Source: Chloroflexota bacterium (GTDB taxonomy: Bacteria; Chloroflexota; Limnocylindria; Limnocylindrales; CSP1-4). From it: 64,000 nt of DNA. Shown here piece after piece: positions 48,017 to 56,883 of this stretch. The stretch's first letter is position 1; each line of letters starts with the position of its first letter. The notes under the pieces are model-generated. The model saw only the letters and a program-made list of their open reading frames with translations. It ran no database searches and had not been told where the DNA came from. The position numbers and the translations under genes are program-made. Where the stretch lies: positions 1 to 64,000 of the forward strand of contig BPIH01000002.1 of assembly GCA_026004015.1 (NCBI GenBank), written 5' to 3'.

Positions 48017-49186
48017 GTGGTCGTGTCGTCGACGCCCCCCGGCTACGAGCTGACCGAGGAACAGCGCCTCGTCCGCGACACCGTCCGGGCCCTGGCCGAC
48101 GATCGGATCGCGCCGCGGGCGGCCGAGATCGACCGCACCGGCGAGTTCCCGTGGGACGTCAAGGCCCTCCTCGCCGAGCACGACCTCCTCGGCCTCGGGA
48201 TCCCGGCCGAGTACGGCGGGGTCGGGGCCGACCTCCTCTCGGTCTGCCTCGCCGTCGAGCAGGTCAGCCGGGTCTGCGCGACCTCCGGCCTTATCATCGC
48301 CGTCCAGGAGCTCGCCTCGCTGCCCATCGTCCTGGCCGGCACCGACGAGCAGCGCCGCCGCTGGCTGCCCGACCTGGCCGCCGGCCGTCAGCTCGTCGCC
48401 TTCGCCCTGACCGAACCCGAGGCGGGTTCCGACGCCGCCGCCGTCCGGACCCGGGCCGTCCGTGACGGGGACGACTACGTCATCGAGGGAACGAAACGGT
48501 TCATCACCCACGGTTCCATCGCCGACCTCGTCGTCGTCTTCGCCGTGACCGACCCCGAGGCCGACCGCCACGGCAGGATGTCGGCCTTCGTCGTCGAGCG
48601 CGATCGGCCCGGCTTCCGGGTCGCCCGGCTCGAGCACAAGATGGGGATCCGGGGCAGCCCGACGGCGGAGCTCGTCTTCGACGGGGTCCGCATCCCGGCC
48701 GGGAACCGGCTCGGCGCCGAGGGCGAGGGCTTCGCCATCGCCATGCGGACCTTCGAGCGCTCCCGACCGGCCATCGCCGCCCAGGCCGTCGGCATCGCCC
48801 AGGGCGCCCTGGAGGTCGCCACTGCCTACGCCCGGACCCGGCGCCAGTTTGGGCGACCCATCGGCGATTTCCAGATGGTCGCCGCCCTCCTGGCCGACAT
48901 GGACGCCGCCACCGAGGCGGCCCGTCAGCTCCTCTACCGGGCCTGCACGGTCATCGAGCGGGGCGGACCCGACGCCGCCCGCTGGGCCGCGATCGCTAAA
49001 CTGGTCGCCGGCGACGCGGCGATGCGGGTCACGACGGACGCCGTCCAGGTCCTCGGCGGCTACGGCTACGTCGACGAGTACCCCGTCGAACGGATGATGC
49101 GCGACGCCAAGATCACCCAGCTCTACGAAGGGACGCAGCAGATTCAGCGGCTCGTCGTCGCCAGGGCCCTCCTCGGTCGCGAGTAG
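48017..49186 (+). CDS. acyl-CoA dehydrogenase
   Basis: FALTEPEAGSDAAAVRTRAV, KMGIRGSPTAELVFDGVRIP, QVLGGYGYVDEYPVERMMRDAKITQLYEGTQQIQ. Confidence 0.96.
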   Translation: MVVSSTPPGYELTEEQRLVRDTVRALADDRIAPRAAEIDRTGEFPWDVKALLAEHDLLGLGIPAEYGGVGADLLSVCLAVEQVSRVCATSGLIIAVQELASLPIVLAGTDEQRRRWLPDLAAGRQLVAFALTEPEAGSDAAAVRTRAVRDGDDYVIEGTKRFITHGSIADLVVVFAVTDPEADRHGRMSAFVVERDRPGFRVARLEHKMGIRGSPTAELVFDGVRIPAGNRLGAEGEGFAIAMRTFERSRPAIAAQAVGIAQGALEVATAYARTRRQFGRPIGDFQMVAALLADMDAATEAARQLLYRACTVIERGGPDAARWAAIAKLVAGDAAMRVTTDAVQVLGGYGYVDEYPVERMMRDAKITQLYEGTQQIQRLVVARALLGRE

Positions 49187-49227
49187 GCTCCGGGCGCCGG
49201 TGGTCGCGACGACGGAGGGAGGTTGCC

Positions 49228-50019
49228 TTGCGCATCGTCGTCTTGACGAAGCCGGTTCCCGATCCCGCCTCCGGCCAGGACCGCCTCGGGCCCGACTGGC
49301 GGGTCGACCGGGCGGCCGCACCGGCCGTCCTGAACGGCAACGACGAGTACGCCCTCGAGGCCGCTCTTCGCCTCGTCGAGGCCCACGGCGGCGAGATCAC
49401 CCTCCTGGCGATGGCGCCGCCCTCCGCGCCCGAGACCCTCCGGAAGGGCCTCGCCATGGGCGCCGATCGGGCCGTCCTCGTCACCGATCCGGCCCTCGCC
49501 GGATCCGACATCCCTTCGACGGTCGCCGTGCTCGCGGCGGCCCTCCGGGACCTCGAAGCCGACCTCGTCCTGGCCGGCATCGACACGTCGGACGGCTTCG
49601 CCGGCGTCGTCCCGGCCGCCCTGGCGACGACCCTCCGCCTCCCCCTCCTGTCGAACGCGGCCGCCATCGAGCCGGACCCGGCGGCGGGGCGGGTCCGGGT
49701 CCGCCGGATCGTCCAGGGCGGCTACGACGTCCTCGAGGCGCCCCTCCCGGCCCTCGTCAGTTGCACCCAGGCCCTTGGCGCCCCTCGCTATCCCTCCCTG
49801 AAGGGGATCATGGCCGCCCGCTCGAAGGAGATCGCCGTCCGCTCCCTCGCCGATCTCGGACCGCTCCCCCGGCCGGTCGGCGGAGCGGTGGCCGAGACCG
49901 TCGTCGTTGCCGTCGATCCACCGCCGCCGCGGGGGGCGACGCGGACCGTCCGCGCCCCGGCCGCCGAGGCGGCCCGCGAGATCGCCGAGTTCCTCGCCGC
50001 TCGGCGGCTCCTCCCATGA
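49228..50019 (+). CDS. etfB: electron transfer flavoprotein beta subunit
   Basis: TTG start after GGAGGGAGG; RIVVLTKPVPDP, NGNDEYALEAALRLVEAHGGEITLLAMAP, GIDTSDGFAGVVPAALA. Confidence 0.93.
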   Translation: MRIVVLTKPVPDPASGQDRLGPDWRVDRAAAPAVLNGNDEYALEAALRLVEAHGGEITLLAMAPPSAPETLRKGLAMGADRAVLVTDPALAGSDIPSTVAVLAAALRDLEADLVLAGIDTSDGFAGVVPAALATTLRLPLLSNAAAIEPDPAAGRVRVRRIVQGGYDVLEAPLPALVSCTQALGAPRYPSLKGIMAARSKEIAVRSLADLGPLPRPVGGAVAETVVVAVDPPPPRGATRTVRAPAAEAAREIAEFLAARRLLP

Positions 50020-51002
50020 GCGGGCGACTCGTCGTCGTCGGCGAGCTCGCCGACGGCCGTCCGACGCGGTTGACGACGGAGGTGGCGACCCTCGGCCGGC
50101 GGGTCGCCGAGGACCTCGGCCGCCCCGCCGTCGGGATCCTCGTGGGACCCGACGCCGCCGCGGCCGCCGAGACCCTCGCCGGCTTCCTGCCGGAGGTCGT
50201 CGCCGTCGACGTCCCCGAGCTCGTCGACCTTGCCCCGGCCCCGCGGGTCGCCGCCGAGGTCGCCACCCTCGTGGTGCCCGAGGACGGCCCCATCCTCGTC
50301 GGGGCGAGCCCGGATGGCCGCGACGTCGCCGGCGCCCTCGCCGTCCTCCTCGACCGAGCCGTCCTCGCCAACGCCGTCGACGTCGAGGTCGGACCCGAGG
50401 GACCGACGACGGTCACCCCGATCTTCGGCGGCAAATCGATCGTCCGGAGCCGTTTTGTCGGGCGGCCGGGAATCATCACCGTTCGGCCGAGCTCCGTCGA
50501 CGCAGCCCCGGCGCCAGCGGCGGGCCGGATCGTCGGGCGCGCCCCTGCCGCCGCGTCCGGCGGCCCGACCGTCCGGCGCCTCGAGCGGGTCGTCGAGGCG
50601 AGCGGCGAGATCCCCCTCGAGGAGGCTCCCGTCGTCGTCGTCGGCGGACGTGGCGTCGGTGGCCCCGAGGGCTTCGCCCTCCTCCAGGAGCTGGCGGCCC
50701 TCCTCGGCGGGACCGTCGGGGCGACGCGGGCCGCCGTCGATGCCGGCTGGATCCCGTACGCCCGCCAGATCGGCCAGACCGGCAAGGTCGTCAGGCCGCG
50801 CCTCTACCTCGGGCTCGGGGTGAGCGGGGCGATCCAGCACAAGGTCGGGATGCAGACGGCGGAGACGATCGTCGCCGTCAACCGCGACCCCGACGCCCCC
50901 CTCTCCGAGTACGCCGACCTCTACGTCGTTGGCGACCTCTTCGAGGTCGGCCGGGCCCTCGTCGCCGAGCTCCGGGGGCGCCGCGAAGGTGGCGGCGGCT
51001 GA
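50016..51002 (+). CDS. etfA: electron transfer flavoprotein alpha subunit
   Basis: VVVVGGRGVGGPEGFALLQELAALLGGTVGATRAAVDAGWIPYARQIGQTGKVVRPRLYLGLGVSGAIQHKVGMQTAETIVAVNRDPDAPLSEYADLYVVGD. Confidence 0.96.
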   Translation: MSGRLVVVGELADGRPTRLTTEVATLGRRVAEDLGRPAVGILVGPDAAAAAETLAGFLPEVVAVDVPELVDLAPAPRVAAEVATLVVPEDGPILVGASPDGRDVAGALAVLLDRAVLANAVDVEVGPEGPTTVTPIFGGKSIVRSRFVGRPGIITVRPSSVDAAPAPAAGRIVGRAPAAASGGPTVRRLERVVEASGEIPLEEAPVVVVGGRGVGGPEGFALLQELAALLGGTVGATRAAVDAGWIPYARQIGQTGKVVRPRLYLGLGVSGAIQHKVGMQTAETIVAVNRDPDAPLSEYADLYVVGDLFEVGRALVAELRGRREGGGG

Positions 51003-51078
51003 ACGGCCCGACCCGATGACGAGCCAGCGGCCGACGGGTCGAACGGGCCGGCCCGACACCGGGCGGGGCGAGTAACCG

Positions 51079-51642
51079 ATGCCAGCGGGGCTCCTCCCCC
51101 TCCTCCTGCCGCTGGCGGTCTTCGTCGTCCTCGCCGGGGCCACGGCCGTCGCCGTCCGGCGCTTCTGGCGAGCCCTGGCCGAGACCCGCGAGGCGTATCT
51201 CTTCCGGCGGGGAGTGGCCGATCTCGCGTCCCGGATCGACGCCTCGCTGGCCGGGGCCATCGAACGGGTCGACGCGGTCCGCCGCCACGAGATCGAAGCG
51301 GCCGAGATCGAGCCGACGGTCGAGGCGGCCCGCGACGCCGTCCGCCGCTATACGGCCGAGGTCGAGGCCCTCGGTGGGCCGGCGGCGGTGGCGCCCTACC
51401 GGCGGGCGCTCGTCGAGGCCCTCGAGCGGGTCGATCGGGCCCTCGACTTCGTCGAACACGGCTGCTCGGTCCTCACCGCCGGGAGCCGGGGCGGCCGGGC
51501 CCTCGAAGGGGAGACGTCGATCAAGCGCGGCTACCTGAACCTCGTCCACGCCCGGGAGGCGATCGCTCGCCACGCCGCCGCCGCCCTCCGCTGGCGAGCC
51601 GATGTCGAGCGGCGGATGCCCTTCCGACCCCTCGACGGCTAG
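51079..51642 (+). CDS. hypothetical N-terminally membrane-anchored helical protein
   Basis: 187 aa, N-terminal TM, charged helical remainder. Confidence 0.6.
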   Translation: MPAGLLPLLLPLAVFVVLAGATAVAVRRFWRALAETREAYLFRRGVADLASRIDASLAGAIERVDAVRRHEIEAAEIEPTVEAARDAVRRYTAEVEALGGPAAVAPYRRALVEALERVDRALDFVEHGCSVLTAGSRGGRALEGETSIKRGYLNLVHAREAIARHAAAALRWRADVERRMPFRPLDG

Positions 51643-51797
51643 GTCCGTCCGAGCCGAGTCCGGAGCCGAGTCCGACGGGAAGTCCGAGGCGAGTCGCGAG
51701 GCGGGCCCGCGGCCCCGGACTGCGCGCGCGGCGGGAGGCCGGCCGGCGGTGCTATCGTTGGCGGGCGCCCACCGGAGTCGACGAGACGGGAGAAATC

Positions 51798-52268
51798 ATG
51801 CGCTGCCCCCAGTGCGAGGCCCCCGACACGCGGGTCGTCGATTCGCGGGACCTCGACGAGGCATTCGCCATCCGACGCCGCCGGGAGTGCCCGACCTGCG
51901 GCTTCCGATTCACGACCTACGAGCGGGTCGAGACGGCCCGCCTCGTCGTCGTCAAGCGCGACGGCCGGCGCGAGGAGTTCGATCGGGCGAAGCTCGTGGC
52001 CGGGCTGCGCAAGGCCCTCACTCGACGCCCCGTCCCCGACGACGCCGCCGAGCGGGCCGCCGACGCCATCGAGGCCCGCCTCCGAGCGCGAGGTGCCACC
52101 GAGGTGACCTCGGCCGAGATCGGCGAGCTCGCCATGGCCCGCCTCCGGGAGCTCGACCACATCGCCTACATCCGCTTCGCCTCGGTCTACCAGAGCTTCG
52201 AGGATCTCGAGACCCTGAAGCGCGAGGTCGACGCCCTCTACGCCGACCGGACGGGGGCGGGCCGGTGA
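51798..52268 (+). CDS. nrdR: transcriptional repressor NrdR
   Basis: [48 protein letters not shown]-cone. Confidence 0.97.
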   Translation: MRCPQCEAPDTRVVDSRDLDEAFAIRRRRECPTCGFRFTTYERVETARLVVVKRDGRREEFDRAKLVAGLRKALTRRPVPDDAAERAADAIEARLRARGATEVTSAEIGELAMARLRELDHIAYIRFASVYQSFEDLETLKREVDALYADRTGAGR

Positions 52269-52870
52269 GCGTCCTCGCCGACCGGGACATCCGGGCCGCC
52301 ATCGAGGCCGGGCGGATCGTCATTCGGCCCTACGATCCGGCCGACCTCCAGCCCTCGTCCGTCGACCTCCATCTCGATCGAAGCTTCCGGGTCTTCCGGA
52401 ACAACCGCTACCCGTACATCGACCTCCGGAACCCCCAGCCCGACCTGACCGAGCTCCTCCGAATCGACGACGACGAGCCCTTCATCCTCCATCCGGGCGA
52501 GTTCGTCCTCGGCCAGACCCTCGAGTGGGTCGAGCTGCCCGACGATCTCGTCGCCCGCCTCGAAGGGAAGAGCTCCCTCGGGCGACTCGGCCTCCTCATC
52601 CACTCGACGGCCGGCTACGTCGATCCGGGCTGGAAGGGGAACCTCACCCTCGAGCTGTCGAACGTCGCCAACCTGCCCATCGCCCTCTACTACGGGATGA
52701 AGATCGGCCAGATCAGCTTCTTCCGGATGACGTCGCCCGTCGAGCGCCCCTACGGCAGCCCCGAGCTCGGCTCGAAGTACCAGGGTCAGTCGGAGCCGAC
52801 GGCCTCGGCCTTCCACCGCGACTTCGAGGCCCGCCGACGGATCATCGACCGCATCAAGGCGGGTCGATGA
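52265..52870 (+). CDS. dcd: dCTP deaminase
   Basis: [71 protein letters not shown]. Confidence 0.96.
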   Translation: MSVLADRDIRAAIEAGRIVIRPYDPADLQPSSVDLHLDRSFRVFRNNRYPYIDLRNPQPDLTELLRIDDDEPFILHPGEFVLGQTLEWVELPDDLVARLEGKSSLGRLGLLIHSTAGYVDPGWKGNLTLELSNVANLPIALYYGMKIGQISFFRMTSPVERPYGSPELGSKYQGQSEPTASAFHRDFEARRRIIDRIKAGR

Positions 52871-53730
52871 CGGACGCCGTCGCCCTCGGCTGGAGCGCCG
52901 ACCTCGGCGGAGCGACGGTCCGGCTCCTCCGGGCCGGGCGCTTCCGGACCGACGCGGGGGCGCTCTTCGGGCCGGTCCCGCGGGTCCTCTGGGAGCCCCT
53001 CGTCCGCGACGAGCTCGACGAGCTCGACCGGGTCTGGGTCGCCGCCAACTGCCTCCTCGTCGAGATCGGCGGGCGACGGGTCCTCGTCGAGAGCGGCCTC
53101 GGCGACCTCGAGCCGGCGACGGCGGCCCGGATCGGCTTCGAGGGGTCGCCCGTCGAGGCGGCCCTCGCCGAGCTCGGCGTCCGGCCGGCCGAGATCGACC
53201 TCGTCGTCCTCAGCCACCTCCACGCCGATCACGCCGGCGGCATCGTCGCCGCGGACGGCGAGCTTCGCTTCCCGTCGGCCCCGATCGTCGTCCAGGCGAC
53301 GGAGCTCGTCGTCGCCCTCCGCCGGAACCCTCGCCTGGCGGCGGCCTACGATCAGCCTCGACTGCGCGCCCTCCGGAGCCGGCTCGAGGCGGCCGCCGTC
53401 GACGGTGAGATCGAGCTCGTCCCCGGGCTCTCGGTCGTCCCGACCGGCGGCCATTCGGGTGGCCACCAGGTCGTCGTCGTTCGGGGCAGGGATGCCACCC
53501 TCTGCTTCGCCGGCGACCTCGCCCCGCGACCCTGGGCGGCGAACCCGCGCTGGATCACGACCTACGACGACTTCCCGCTCACCTCCGTCGCCCGCAAGGT
53601 CGAGCTCTTCCGGCGGGCGGCCGAGGAGGGCTGGCTCGTCGTCTGCTCCCACGAACCCGAGGCCCCGGTCGGGCGCCTCGTCCGCGACGGGGATCGCTTC
53701 CGGTACGAGGGCCTCGACCGCCCGAGCTGA
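52867..53730 (+). CDS. MBL-fold metallo-hydrolase
   Basis: [26 protein letters not shown]. Confidence 0.92.
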   Translation: MTDAVALGWSADLGGATVRLLRAGRFRTDAGALFGPVPRVLWEPLVRDELDELDRVWVAANCLLVEIGGRRVLVESGLGDLEPATAARIGFEGSPVEAALAELGVRPAEIDLVVLSHLHADHAGGIVAADGELRFPSAPIVVQATELVVALRRNPRLAAAYDQPRLRALRSRLEAAAVDGEIELVPGLSVVPTGGHSGGHQVVVVRGRDATLCFAGDLAPRPWAANPRWITTYDDFPLTSVARKVELFRRAAEEGWLVVCSHEPEAPVGRLVRDGDRFRYEGLDRPS

Positions 53731-53736
53731 ATCGAG

Positions 53737-54459
53737 TCAGGGGCTGCCCGTCGGCCCGGCACTGGCGGCCGGCGGTCCGCTCGCGCCCGACGGCAGGATC
53801 TCCTCGACGAAGCGGGCGGCGCTCGCCTCGTCGACCGGTCCGTTCACGATCCGGCGGATCCGGCCGGCCGGGTCGATGAAGATCTGGGTCGGCAGGGCGA
53901 AGATCCGGTAGCGGCGGAAGACGTCGCCCCTGAGATCGGCGGCGACGACGTAGCCGAGCTCGTAGCGGCGAGCGTACGCCCGGACGTCATCGACGCTCGT
54001 TTCCTGAACGCTGATCCCGACGAGGGTGAGCCCGCGGTCGGCGTACCGTTCGGCGACGTCGCGGAGGACGGGCGTCTCGGCCTGGCAGGGCGGGCACCAG
54101 CTCGCCCAGAAGTTCAGCCAGACCCCTCGGCCGCGGAGATCGGCGAGGCGAACCGGGCGACCGTCGAGGTCGAGGAGGGGGGCCGGCGCACCGTCCGGTC
54201 CCTCGATCTCGAGCTCCGGGGCGAGCTCGCCCGGAGCGAGGCCCTCGACGGGCGGGCCGACGAGGTAGGGGGTGGCGGCGGGATCTCGGGGCCCGCCCGG
54301 CTGGAGGCGAGCGATGGGTCGGGTGGCGACGACGAGGACGATCGTCGCCAGCCCGACGACGAGCCCGATGAGGGCGAGCTGCCGGGGACCGAAGGGGCCG
54401 ATGGCGATCCGGCGCCCCGGGCGTGGGGTACCCTCCGGGGCGGTCGACGGGCTAGACAA
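53737..54459 (-). CDS. TlpA-family thiol-disulfide oxidoreductase
   Basis: N-terminal TM; GVWLNFWASWCPPCQAETPVLRDV, FALPTQIFIDPAGRI. Confidence 0.94.
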   Translation of the reverse strand: MSSPSTAPEGTPRPGRRIAIGPFGPRQLALIGLVVGLATIVLVVATRPIARLQPGGPRDPAATPYLVGPPVEGLAPGELAPELEIEGPDGAPAPLLDLDGRPVRLADLRGRGVWLNFWASWCPPCQAETPVLRDVAERYADRGLTLVGISVQETSVDDVRAYARRYELGYVVAADLRGDVFRRYRIFALPTQIFIDPAGRIRRIVNGPVDEASAARFVEEILPSGASGPPAASAGPTGSP

Positions 54460-55261
54460 GGCTGAAGAAGCCGAACCAGCGCGGCAAGAGGACGAGCCAG
54501 TCGAAGATCATCGCCAGGCCGATGGCGGCGACGAGGAGCCCGCCGAGGAGCGAGACGAGGCGCCCCCGGCGGACGAGGGGCCGGACGAGGGCCGGTGCCC
54601 GGTCGTAGAGGAGGCCGAGGGCGAGGAAGGGGACCCCCAGTCCGAGGGAGAAGCCGACGAGGAGGAGCCCGCCGACGCCGACCGTCGCGCTGTTCGCGGC
54701 GAGGGTGAGGATGGCCCCGAGGACGACCCCGATGCAGGGCGTCCAGCCGACGGCGAAGATCGCCCCGAGGGCGAAGGAGACGAGGGGGCCCGAGCGGGTC
54801 TGCGCCAGCCAGCGGCCGAGGCCGCTCGTTGTGCCGGTCGGCGCCTCGACGGCGACGACGAGGCCGCCCGTCCGGCCGGCGAGGCCCGCCTGGGCGGCCG
54901 GTTCGAGGGGGCGCCAGACCCGCTCGAGGAGGGGCAGGCGGACGAGACCGGCCAGGGAGGCGCCGAGGACGACGAGGATGGCGCCGCCGATGGTCCGGGC
55001 CGGGGCGACGTAGTCGAAGAGGGGCCCGGCGGCGAAGGTCGCCGTCACGCCGAGGAAGGTGAAGACGGTCGTGAAGCCGGCGACGTAGGCGGCCGCGTGG
55101 CGGAGGGCGAGCCAGCGGGACGGTCGGCCGCTGCCGGCCCCGGCGACGGCGACGGCGGTCAGCTGGCCGAGGTAGGCGGGCACGAGGGGGAGGACGCAGG
55201 GCGAGAGGAAGGAGAGGACGCCGGCCACCACGGCGAGGCCGAAGCTCAGCTCGCCGCTCAT
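54452..55261 (-). CDS. CcdA/DsbD-type cytochrome c biogenesis membrane protein
   Basis: VVAGVLSFLSPCVLPLVPAYLGQLTAVA; GAIFAVGWTPCIGVVLGAIL. Confidence 0.94.
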   Translation of the reverse strand: MSGELSFGLAVVAGVLSFLSPCVLPLVPAYLGQLTAVAVAGAGSGRPSRWLALRHAAAYVAGFTTVFTFLGVTATFAAGPLFDYVAPARTIGGAILVVLGASLAGLVRLPLLERVWRPLEPAAQAGLAGRTGGLVVAVEAPTGTTSGLGRWLAQTRSGPLVSFALGAIFAVGWTPCIGVVLGAILTLAANSATVGVGGLLLVGFSLGLGVPFLALGLLYDRAPALVRPLVRRGRLVSLLGGLLVAAIGLAMIFDWLVLLPRWFGFFSLV

Positions 55262-55557
55262 GGGATCACCCGTTCGGGTTCGCCGGCGCCGTCGAGGACC
55301 CGATCGAGGAAGCGCCGGATGGCCCCGGCGCTCGTCGCCAGCTCGAGCCGCTCGCCGCCGCCCTCGAGGACGGGGATCGTGAAGGCGAAACGAGCCTCGA
55401 GGTCGGCGTCGGTGGCGACGTCGATCTCGCGAACCGGCGCCGTCGGGCGTCCGGCGGCGGCCCGCTCGGCGAGGAGGGCGTCGAGGATCGCCCGGGTCTC
55501 GTCGCAGAGGTGGCAGCCGTCCCGCCGGTAGAGGAGGAGGAGCGGAGGATCGGTCAT
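55258..55557 (-). CDS. glutaredoxin-like protein
   Basis: LLLLYRRDGCHLCDETRAILDAL (CxxC); VREIDVATDADLEARFAFTIPVL. Confidence 0.88.
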   Translation of the reverse strand: MTDPPLLLLYRRDGCHLCDETRAILDALLAERAAAGRPTAPVREIDVATDADLEARFAFTIPVLEGGGERLELATSAGAIRRFLDRVLDGAGEPERVIP

Positions 55558-55659
55558 CGTCTCGGGCGGCGATTGTATGCCGCCGACGTCGAAGGCCCCG
55601 TCGGGGTTCCCGGACCGGCCTTCGGCCGTGCTTCGGATGGCGCGCTACGATGGAAGGGC

Positions 55660-55735
55660 GCCCCCGTAGCTCAGTGGATAGAGCGAGGCCGTCCTAAGGC
55701 CTGCGTCGGGAGTTCGAATCTCTCCGGGGGCGCCA
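55660..55735 (+). tRNA. tRNA-Arg (anticodon CCT), CCA encoded
   Basis: GCCCCCG acceptor, AGGCC-GTCCTAA-GGCCT anticodon arm, GTTCGAATC T-loop, CGGGGGC-G-CCA. Confidence 0.95.
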
Positions 55736-55797
55736 GCCATCGGTCCCGCCGAGGCCCGCCTGCGGCATCGGGCCGCCGGCGACGGTACCCTCGTGGC

Positions 55798-56883
55798 GTG
55801 CCGACCCACGCCGATGATTCCCGGCCGACCCCGCGCCGGGACGACGCGCCCTCGCCGGGCCTACCCGCGATCTCGTCCGAGGGCGACGCCCCGCCACCCG
55901 GGGTCCCCGCGCCCGACGCTCCGCCGGCCGAGGTCGTCGCCCTGGCCGAGGAACGGGCCGCGGCCCGCGCCGCCCGCGATTGGCCGACGGCCGACGGTCT
56001 CCGGGCCCGGATCGAGGCGGCCGGCTGGGCGATCGTCGATGACGGACTCGCCTACCGCCTCGCTCGCGCCCACCCCCCGACCGTCGACGTCGCCGGCCGC
56101 CGCCGCTACGGCCGGAGCGCCGACGTCCCGTCGCGCCTCGAGGCGGCACCCGTCGGGCTCGCCAGCGTCGTCCTCGTGGCGACCCGCTGGCCGGACGACG
56201 TCCGGCGTGCCCTGTCCAGCCTGACCGAACACGCTCCCGACGGCACCCAGCTCGTCATCGTCGGCGACGATCCGACCCCGGAGCAGGAGGCGGCTTTGCT
56301 CGCCATCGACGCCATCGATCCCGGCGGCCCGGGGCTGGCGACCGAGGTCGTCTTCACGGCCGGGCGGCTCGGGATGGCGGCGGCCCTGAACGCCGGCATC
56401 CGGCGCGCGGCGGCGGCCGTCGTCATCGTCATGGACGGGAGCGTCGAGCTCGTCGGCGATGCTGTGAGGCCGGTCGTGACGGCCCTCGAGGATCCCGATG
56501 TCGCCGTCGCCGGGGCCTGGGGCCTCGTCTCCACCGACCTCCGGCACTTCACCGAGATCGAGGCGGGCGAGGCGGCGGCCATCGAGGGCTACTGGCTCGC
56601 CTTCCGGCGTGCCGACTACGTTGCCCGTGGCCCCCTCGACGAGGGCTTCCGCTTCTACCGGAACCTCGACGTCTGGTGGAGCCTCGTCCTCCGCGACGAG
56701 GGCGAGGGGCGGCCACCGAGGCGCGCCGTCGCCCTCCGACTGCCCCTCCACCGCCACGAGCACCGGGGCTGGACGGAGCTGCCGGATCCCGAGCGCGACC
56801 GGCTCTCGAAGCGGAACTTCTACCGGGTCATCCGGCGCTTCGGCCGCCGTCGGGATCTCGCCGTCGGTCCGCCGGCGCCCTGA
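55798..56883 (+). CDS. glycosyltransferase family 2-like protein with CysS-C-terminal-like N-terminal motif
   Basis: EVVALAEERAAARAARDWPTADGLRARIEAAGWAIVDD (CysS-tail-like) then SVVLVATRWPDDVRRALSSLTEHAPDGTQLVIVGDD...GMAAALNAGIRRAAAAVVIVMDGSVEL. Confidence 0.78.
   Translation: MPTHADDSRPTPRRDDAPSPGLPAISSEGDAPPPGVPAPDAPPAEVVALAEERAAARAARDWPTADGLRARIEAAGWAIVDDGLAYRLARAHPPTVDVAGRRRYGRSADVPSRLEAAPVGLASVVLVATRWPDDVRRALSSLTEHAPDGTQLVIVGDDPTPEQEAALLAIDAIDPGGPGLATEVVFTAGRLGMAAALNAGIRRAAAAVVIVMDGSVELVGDAVRPVVTALEDPDVAVAGAWGLVSTDLRHFTEIEAGEAAAIEGYWLAFRRADYVARGPLDEGFRFYRNLDVWWSLVLRDEGEGRPPRRAVALRLPLHRHEHRGWTELPDPERDRLSKRNFYRVIRRFGRRRDLAVGPPAP

Noticed and set aside
54272-55531. 419-aa plus ORF rich in E/D/G
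   Set aside because: Antisense shadow of ccdA/tlpA; acidic low-complexity artefact.
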